DNA of 18,300 nucleotides, taken from contig JAGKWN010000085.1 of NCBI GenBank assembly GCA_021151805.1, forward strand, positions 1 through 18,300, given 5' to 3'. The stretch's first letter is position 1; every line of letters starts with the position of its first letter. The translations under genes and the position numbers were made by a program. Shown piece after piece: positions 14,686-18,300 of this stretch. This DNA is from Cytophagaceae bacterium (GTDB taxonomy: Bacteria; Bacteroidota; Bacteroidia; Cytophagales; Cytophagaceae). The notes beneath the pieces are model-generated. The model made no database searches. It worked only from the letters and a program-made list of their open reading frames with translations, and was not told the origin of the DNA.

Positions 14686-15243
14686 ATGGAAAACACAACA
14701 GAAGTATCACGCGTAGGTTTTGGTTCTAGACTTGCTGCATTAATTTTAGATGCTGTAATTATTTCAGGAATTTCATTTGTATTAGCACCGATTTTAGGAG
14801 GCTTTTTAGGTGCTGCTGCAGCTGCAGCAACAACAGAAGCAGCAGGTGGTACAGATGCAGCAGCAGCAGCGGCTGTTGGTGGATTCTTAGGATCTCTACT
14901 AGCATTAATGATCGTTTTACCTTTAATTTATGTAGTATATTTCTTAATCGAAGGATTAACTGGTATTACATTAGGTAAATTGATTTTAGGAATTAAAATT
15001 GCAAACCAGGATGGTACGGCTGCTTCGGTTGGTACTTTAATCACTCGTTGGGCAATAAAATCAAGCGGTAACATCTTAACTGCGTTAGGCGCTATTTTAG
15101 GTGTTTCTTTTCTTGGTACTATCGGTAGCATTGTTGGCTTAGTTATCTTCATAGGCTGTTTCGTTGCATTAGGTGCAAACAAACAAGCTTTACATGATAT
15201 CGTTGCTAAAACAGCTGTTTTCAAAAAATCAGATATTAAATAA
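14686..15243 (+). CDS. RDD family membrane protein
   Basis: A 185-residue membrane protein with the RDD-family pattern: R15 and D22 in the first helix (SRLAALILDAVI), TLGKLILGIKI (95-105), and a closing ALHDIVAKTAV with H170, D171 and T176. There are three to four hydrophobic helices; a hydrophilic Ala/Gly/Thr-rich insert (about 43-64) separates the first two. The function of the family is mostly unknown; some members have been linked to Na+/H+ transport. Leucine is encoded almost only by TTA and the codons are more AT-rich than in neighbouring genes, which fits high expression or separate origin. It has its own promoter and terminator. Confidence 0.85.
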   Translation: MENTTEVSRVGFGSRLAALILDAVIISGISFVLAPILGGFLGAAAAAATTEAAGGTDAAAAAAVGGFLGSLLALMIVLPLIYVVYFLIEGLTGITLGKLILGIKIANQDGTAASVGTLITRWAIKSSGNILTALGAILGVSFLGTIGSIVGLVIFIGCFVALGANKQALHDIVAKTAVFKKSDIK

Positions 15244-15265
15244 TAAATAGATTATCTATTATTAT

Positions 15266-15298
15266 AAGCCATGGTTAAAGTTTAACCATGGCTTTTTT
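15266..15298 (+). terminator. Terminator of the RDD gene
   Basis: AAGCCATGGTTAAA pairs perfectly with TTTAACCATGGCTT around a minimal loop, followed by a run of six T. A textbook intrinsic terminator 22 bases after the stop codon. Confidence 0.9.
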
Positions 15299-15319
15299 AT
15301 TTATCTCCCTTTTATGAAG

Positions 15320-15376
15320 AAACCTATAAGGTTTTGATGAATAAAGATTCGTTGATTAACAAAAAAATCTTATATG
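15320..15376. repeat. Palindromic repeat family A, copy 2
   Basis: AAACCTATAAGGTTTTGATG, then AAAGATTCGTTGATTAACAA, then AAAAATCTTATATG. It matches 14165-14221 at most positions, including the loop, in the same orientation. The right arm is imperfect here (CTTATATG instead of CTTATAGG) and merges with the following 24-bp hairpin. Confidence 0.75.
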
Positions 15377-15424
15377 AACGACTGATGGCACCGTTTAAAG
15401 CGGTGCCATCAGTCGTTCATATAA
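15361..15424 (-). terminator. 24-bp perfect hairpin terminator of the beta-barrel gene
   Basis: Bases 15370-15393 pair perfectly with 15401-15424 around a seven-base loop. On the minus strand the stem is followed by GATTTTTTT (complement of 15361-15369). It begins 20 bases past the stop codon of the minus-strand beta-barrel gene. The stem is much longer than needed and may also stop readthrough from the RDD side. Confidence 0.75.
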
Positions 15425-15443
15425 AAATATTACCAGTGATTTT

Positions 15444-16145
15444 TCAGAAACAATACTTCGCTCCAATAACTACACCGATTGCTTGTGCATCCGGTTTTAC
15501 AAAAGGTTGATATACTGAATTCTCAACATCAGAAATAGAAACCGTGGAGCCCATGTATTTTGCTTCCTGCAATGAATATTTTAAATAATCATACTTTAAA
15601 ACAAAATCAAACGAAAGAAATTGTGTTGCGAATAGTTCGTACCCAAATTCTGCTGTGGCACCAAATGCCGGCTTGTATTTAAAATTGAAATCCTCGCTCA
15701 ATGTATACGGATCCATAGACTTCAGCTTATACGTTGTACCAACAGAAATCAGAAGTCCTGCACCAAAAAGAAACCGGCTTCGTTTATTTCTCAAATTAAT
15801 AAAATAGCGAAGATTGGGATTAAAATTGAACCGGTCAATATTCACTTTAAAGTATTTAGATTGATAATTTAAAAAAGAGTGCTTGTAATATGCACCTATA
15901 GATAATTGAAATTTACTGGAAATCATTCGTCCATATCGGATGCCTGCACCCAGGCCAGAACCAAATGAAGTCGTAACAGGCTCGTAGGTATTCATATCAT
16001 AGAATCCTGTGTGATAATCTTTAAATCCTTGACTGGTATAAAACTCAACAGCAAGTTGCGATTTTACTTCATCATTAATGTATTCCGTTTGAGCCTGTGT
16101 TTGCAATGCAAAAAGAACAAAAAGTAAGACAAGAATATTTTTCAT
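15444..16145 (-). CDS. Outer-membrane beta-barrel protein
   Basis: A 233-residue protein with a signal peptide (1-18, ending LQTQA before Q19). The mature part alternates polar and hydrophobic residues in strand-sized blocks, such as SSKFQLSIGAYYKHSF, SRFLFGAGLLISVGTTYKL and ATAEFGYELFATQFLSFDF, and ends in VVIGAKYCF with a terminal Phe typical of outer-membrane barrels. It resembles the small porin-like barrels of Bacteroidota (outer membrane protein beta-barrel domain). No enzyme motif is present and the role is unknown. It is transcribed alone, divergent from the Old Yellow Enzyme gene. Confidence 0.75.
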   Translation of the reverse strand: MKNILVLLFVLFALQTQAQTEYINDEVKSQLAVEFYTSQGFKDYHTGFYDMNTYEPVTTSFGSGLGAGIRYGRMISSKFQLSIGAYYKHSFLNYQSKYFKVNIDRFNFNPNLRYFINLRNKRSRFLFGAGLLISVGTTYKLKSMDPYTLSEDFNFKYKPAFGATAEFGYELFATQFLSFDFVLKYDYLKYSLQEAKYMGSTVSISDVENSVYQPFVKPDAQAIGVVIGAKYCF

Positions 16146-16168
16146 TTAATAGTTGTTTGAATTTTACT

Positions 16169-16198
16169 GCAAGGTATTTATAAAAATATATTTTGCAA
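16169..16198 (-). promoter_or_regulatory. Promoter of the beta-barrel gene
   Basis: On the minus strand TTG (complement of 16196-16198), 19 bases, then TACCTTGC (complement of 16169-16176), close to TAnnTTTG. The -7 box lies 23 bases upstream of the ATG. Confidence 0.45.
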
Positions 16199-16280
16199 TT
16201 TTTTTATTGTGTGGTTTTTAAAAAAATATTTTTATGATTGAAGGGCCGATTAATATTTCACAATCGAAAGATATTTGCCC

Positions 16281-16303
16281 CTGGTCTGTGACACACAGAC
16301 CAG
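16281..16303. repeat. Perfect 10-bp hairpin in a divergent intergenic region
   Basis: CTGGTCTGTG, loop ACA, CACAGACCAG. Perfect pairing, with no T-tract on either side. It lies between two gene starts, where a terminator would not be expected, just before repeat B copy 2. Confidence 0.65.
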
Positions 16304-16311
16304 CAGCTAAC

Positions 16312-16411
16312 GCTTACGAATCCTCCAAGGTCTTGCTCTAATGTAGAATAGCATACACTTAATTAAGTACAGATAATAGATATTGCAGACCTTGAAGGAT
16401 TTCTTTGAAGA
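16312..16411. repeat. Structured 100-bp repeat family B, copy 2
   Basis: It matches 14241-14340: AATCCTCCAAGGTCT at 16319-16333, AGATAATAGATA in the middle, and AGACCTTGAAGGATT at 16387-16401 with TTTCTTTGAAGA after it. The arm mismatch is at a different position from copy 1. The centre holds the perfect palindrome ACTTAATTAAGT. It sits in the 463-base divergent region between the beta-barrel and Old Yellow Enzyme genes. Confidence 0.75.
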
Positions 16412-16432
16412 AGTATTGACCCCTCTCATCCA

Positions 16433-16473
16433 ACCGATGCCATGGCTTCTCTTATGGAGCAATGGCATCGGTA
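16433..16473. repeat. Hairpin with 11-bp perfect outer arm
   Basis: ACCGATGCCAT (16433-16443) pairs with ATGGCATCGGT (16462-16472) around 18 bases that can pair further (GGCTTC, GGAGC). It is the third structured element within 200 bases of the same divergent region. No T-tract follows. Confidence 0.6.
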
Positions 16474-16513
16474 AACGAACTTGTAATTCTTAACAAGCGA
16501 TAAAAAAATTTTT

Positions 16514-16531
16514 GGTTACCATTTAGTAACC
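16514..16531 (+). promoter_or_regulatory. Palindromic operator candidate upstream of the Old Yellow Enzyme gene
   Basis: GGTTACCATTTAGTAACC has six-base perfect arms, seven allowing the inner pair, spaced like the TTACTnnnTAGTAA-type boxes of HxlR/DUF24 (YodB-like) redox regulators, which commonly control flavin reductases. It lies about 80 bases upstream of the ATG. No regulator gene is in the window, so the link is inferred. Confidence 0.4.
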
Positions 16532-16568
16532 CCGCATAAGGAACTAATAACAACCGTTCCTGCTTATA

Positions 16569-16602
16569 TTGTCTCAACACACTTTTACCCACGATATCTT
16601 TT
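16569..16602 (+). promoter_or_regulatory. Possible promoter of the Old Yellow Enzyme gene
   Basis: TTG (16569-16571), 23 bases, then TATCTTTT (16595-16602), six bases before the ATG. The match is weaker than the other promoters, and a start site here would give almost no leader. Confidence 0.3.
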
Positions 16603-16608
16603 TATCCA

Positions 16609-17697
16609 ATGAAAACACCAAAATTATTCGAACCTCAAAAGATCGGTTCTATTTCTCTGGCCAACAGTATTGTAATGGCACCCATGACCCGCAGCCGCGC
16701 AATCGGCAACATACCAAATGACCTGATGGCCACCTATTACGGACAACGGGCAGGAGCCGGACTCATTATTACTGAAGGAACTTCACCTTCACCGAACGGT
16801 TTGGGTTATGCGCGTATTCCGGGTATCTTCAGCAAAGAGCAGGTTGAAGGCTGGAAGAAAGTAACGAAAGCCGTACACGACAAAGGCGGGAAAATTGTGA
16901 TCCAACTGATGCACACCGGTCGCATTGCACACGCGGCGAACATGGCTGCAGGTGCAAAAATTCTTGCGCCTTCAGCCGTGAAGCCGGCCGGACAAATGTG
17001 GACGGACTCCGCACAGATGCAGGACTTTCCCGTACCAAACGCCATGACTGCGGAAGAACTTATTTCGACTAAAGCGGAGTTTGTAACAGCAGCAAAAAAT
17101 GCGATTGAAGCAGGTTTTGATGGCGTGGAGTTACATAGTGCAAATGGCTATTTACTGGAACAGTTCCTTTCTCCGATCAGCAACGTACGTACCGATGAGT
17201 ACGGCGGCAGCATTGAGAAGCGTGCTAAATTTGTGCTGGAAGTTACTGCAGAGGTAGCTGCTGCCATCGGTAAAGATAAAACAGGTATTCGTCTTTCTCC
17301 ATACGGCGTGGCGAGCGACATGCCGCATTATCCGGAAATCGATGCGGAATATGATTATCTTTCAAAAGAACTCAACAAGTTAGGCATCGCCTATATACAT
17401 CTTGTAGACCACTCAGCGATTGGTGCGCCTGCTGTACCAATTGAGATCAAACAAAAGATCCGTAAAAATTTCAGCAATACAATTATTCTTTGCGGTGGCT
17501 TTTCACAGGAAACAGCTGAAGCAGCGATAGAGAGCGGATTGACAAATGCTGCAGGTTTTGGCCGGCCATTCATCAACAACCCGGATCTGGTTGAACGTTT
17601 CAAAAAGGACCAACCCATTTCACATGATTTGAACATGGAACTGTTCTACACACCAGGCGAACATGGTTATACGGATTTTGCGGTTTATGGTGCGTAA
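16609..17697 (+). CDS. Old Yellow Enzyme family NAD(P)H:flavin ene-reductase
   Basis: A 362-residue FMN-dependent TIM-barrel enzyme that reduces activated C=C bonds, quinones or nitro compounds with NAD(P)H. MAPMTRSR (23-30) holds the FMN-contacting Thr, LMHTGRIAH (100-108) is a flavin-site loop, HSANGY places the substrate-binding pair H176/N179 and the proton donor Y181, then EYGGSIEKRAKF (197-208) and CGGFS...GFGRPFINNPDL (295-326) bind FMN phosphate. Length is normal and it is of the single-domain class without an iron-sulfur domain. It is transcribed alone, with a palindromic operator candidate upstream. Confidence 0.92.
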   Translation: MKTPKLFEPQKIGSISLANSIVMAPMTRSRAIGNIPNDLMATYYGQRAGAGLIITEGTSPSPNGLGYARIPGIFSKEQVEGWKKVTKAVHDKGGKIVIQLMHTGRIAHAANMAAGAKILAPSAVKPAGQMWTDSAQMQDFPVPNAMTAEELISTKAEFVTAAKNAIEAGFDGVELHSANGYLLEQFLSPISNVRTDEYGGSIEKRAKFVLEVTAEVAAAIGKDKTGIRLSPYGVASDMPHYPEIDAEYDYLSKELNKLGIAYIHLVDHSAIGAPAVPIEIKQKIRKNFSNTIILCGGFSQETAEAAIESGLTNAAGFGRPFINNPDLVERFKKDQPISHDLNMELFYTPGEHGYTDFAVYGA

Positions 17698-17740
17698 GAG
17701 GATTAAAGGTCACGGATTCGTAATCTTTAATTTCTCTTAT

Positions 17741-17808
17741 ATTTTAAACCCGTCGAATCCGACAGGTTTAAAACAGAAAGGCTATCAAATGATGGCCTTT
17801 TCTTTTTT
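17741..17808 (+). terminator. Two hairpins between convergent genes, bidirectional terminator
   Basis: First, TTTTAAACCcGTCG pairs with CGACaGGTTTAAAA (17742-17773). Second, AAAGGC/GCCTTT with TATCA/TGATG (17777-17800) is followed by TTTTCTTTTTT. The second serves the Old Yellow Enzyme gene; read backwards it can serve the minus-strand gene that ends at 17814, followed on that strand by CTGTTTT. The remaining bases 17698-17740 hold only a weak ATTAAAG/CTTTAAT pairing. Confidence 0.65.
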
Positions 17809-17813
17809 ATAAT

Positions 17814-18300
17814 TTATTGCATCCTAGACTCCGCGTCTTCTTTAAAAAGATCTTTTAAGAGATTAATCTTATAGCTTTTATTGCTGAAATTTAACCGAAG
17901 ATATTCTTCTTCTAATACAGATGATTTTAATTCAAAGCAGTTTACAAAATGAATTCGTTTTAGGTCGTCAAGTTTATTTTTTTTGAATGAATATAAAGCA
18001 GCATAATCTTTTCTCGGATGACCACGATCATAACCGCCTTCACGTATAAAAAAAATAAAATAAATACGATCAACGTAAACAAAATATCCTAATCTATATA
18101 TATCATATCGATAACCGAAATCTATTCCACTTTCAATAATCATATTTTCAGAATTTTTTTTAATAACTCTACAACCCGAATTGGAAAAAAATATCGTATC
18201 AGAGTTAATATTGAATTTAAAACTTACTGTATCTGTCAATGATGCTTTTGCATCAATTGCAGTATCTATAGGCGTAAGTCTTTCAATAAATGTAAATACC
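17814..18300 (-). CDS. Hypothetical protein, 5' end beyond the window
   Basis: The last 161 residues of a minus-strand gene; the frame is open through the window edge with no ATG, so the start lies outside. A TTG at 18239 could be read as a start, but the frame continues upstream (VFTFIERLTPIDTAIDAKAS), so it is not used. The visible part is rich in Ile, Phe, Lys and Tyr, with likely beta strands (MIIESGIDFGYRYDIY, YFVYVDRIYFIFFI) and a charged C-terminus. No family was recognised. It is more AT-rich than its neighbours. It converges on the Old Yellow Enzyme gene. Confidence 0.6.
   Translation of the reverse strand, partial: VFTFIERLTPIDTAIDAKASLTDTVSFKFNINSDTIFFSNSGCRVIKKNSENMIIESGIDFGYRYDIYRLGYFVYVDRIYFIFFIREGGYDRGHPRKDYAALYSFKKNKLDDLKRIHFVNCFELKSSVLEEEYLRLNFSNKSYKINLLKDLFKEDAESRMQ

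Noticed and set aside
18237..18239. TTG start for the gene at the right edge
   Set aside because: The frame stays open to the window edge with protein-like sequence, so the gene is treated as cut off.

Overview
The window looks like an ordinary chromosomal stretch of a Bacteroidota bacterium, most likely a Cytophaga-like member (Cytophaga hutchinsonii would fit; this is inferred from gene families and style, not from a search). Supporting signs are Bacteroidota-type promoters (TTG/TTTG, a spacer of 17-23 bases, then TAnnTTTG), almost no Shine-Dalgarno sequences, a DsbD split into two genes, a signal-peptide outer-membrane beta-barrel protein, and moderately AT-rich DNA. No tRNA, rRNA, CRISPR array, complete insertion sequence or phage gene was seen.

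Layout. 1-242: four palindromic repeats about 60 bases apart, then a terminator. 270-2635 (minus): a two-gene unit for a split DsbD electron shuttle. 2868-4247 (minus): an M20 metallopeptidase. 4471-5485: a type II toxin-antitoxin pair lying between two near-identical repeats of about 135-150 bases, next to a small remnant of the 3' end of a deaminase gene like the one that follows. 5507-6397 (minus): a PLP-dependent ACC deaminase/D-cysteine desulfhydrase relative, divergent from 6617-7663 (plus), an RluD-type pseudouridine synthase. 7824-8645 (plus): an EamA-type transporter, convergent with 8776-9570 (minus), MazG. 9743-12813 (plus): a tight three-gene operon of phosphohexomutase, cysteine desulfurase and a cysteine-free thioredoxin-like exported protein. 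12889-14166 (plus): a DctA-like dicarboxylate symporter. 14686-15243 (plus): an RDD membrane protein. 15444-16145 (minus): a beta-barrel protein, divergent from 16609-17697 (plus), an Old Yellow Enzyme. 17814-18300 (minus): an unrecognised gene cut by the window edge.

The coding content is mostly housekeeping: redox folding in the envelope, RNA modification, nucleotide sanitation, sugar-phosphate and sulfur metabolism, and transport. The unusual content is intergenic. There are at least six families of small repeats, most of them palindromic: the 60-base-period array at the left edge; the TA-flanking repeat; a TACACTTTACAC tract in sense orientation upstream of four genes; a CGCAAAGAACGCAAAG inverted pair; a CTTAAGGC element that supplies the stop codons of three genes; and two paired families (about 60 and about 100 bases) around the RDD and Old Yellow Enzyme genes. 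No clearly new protein system was found. The best candidates for something undescribed are the two 100-base structured elements at 14241-14340 and 16312-16411.
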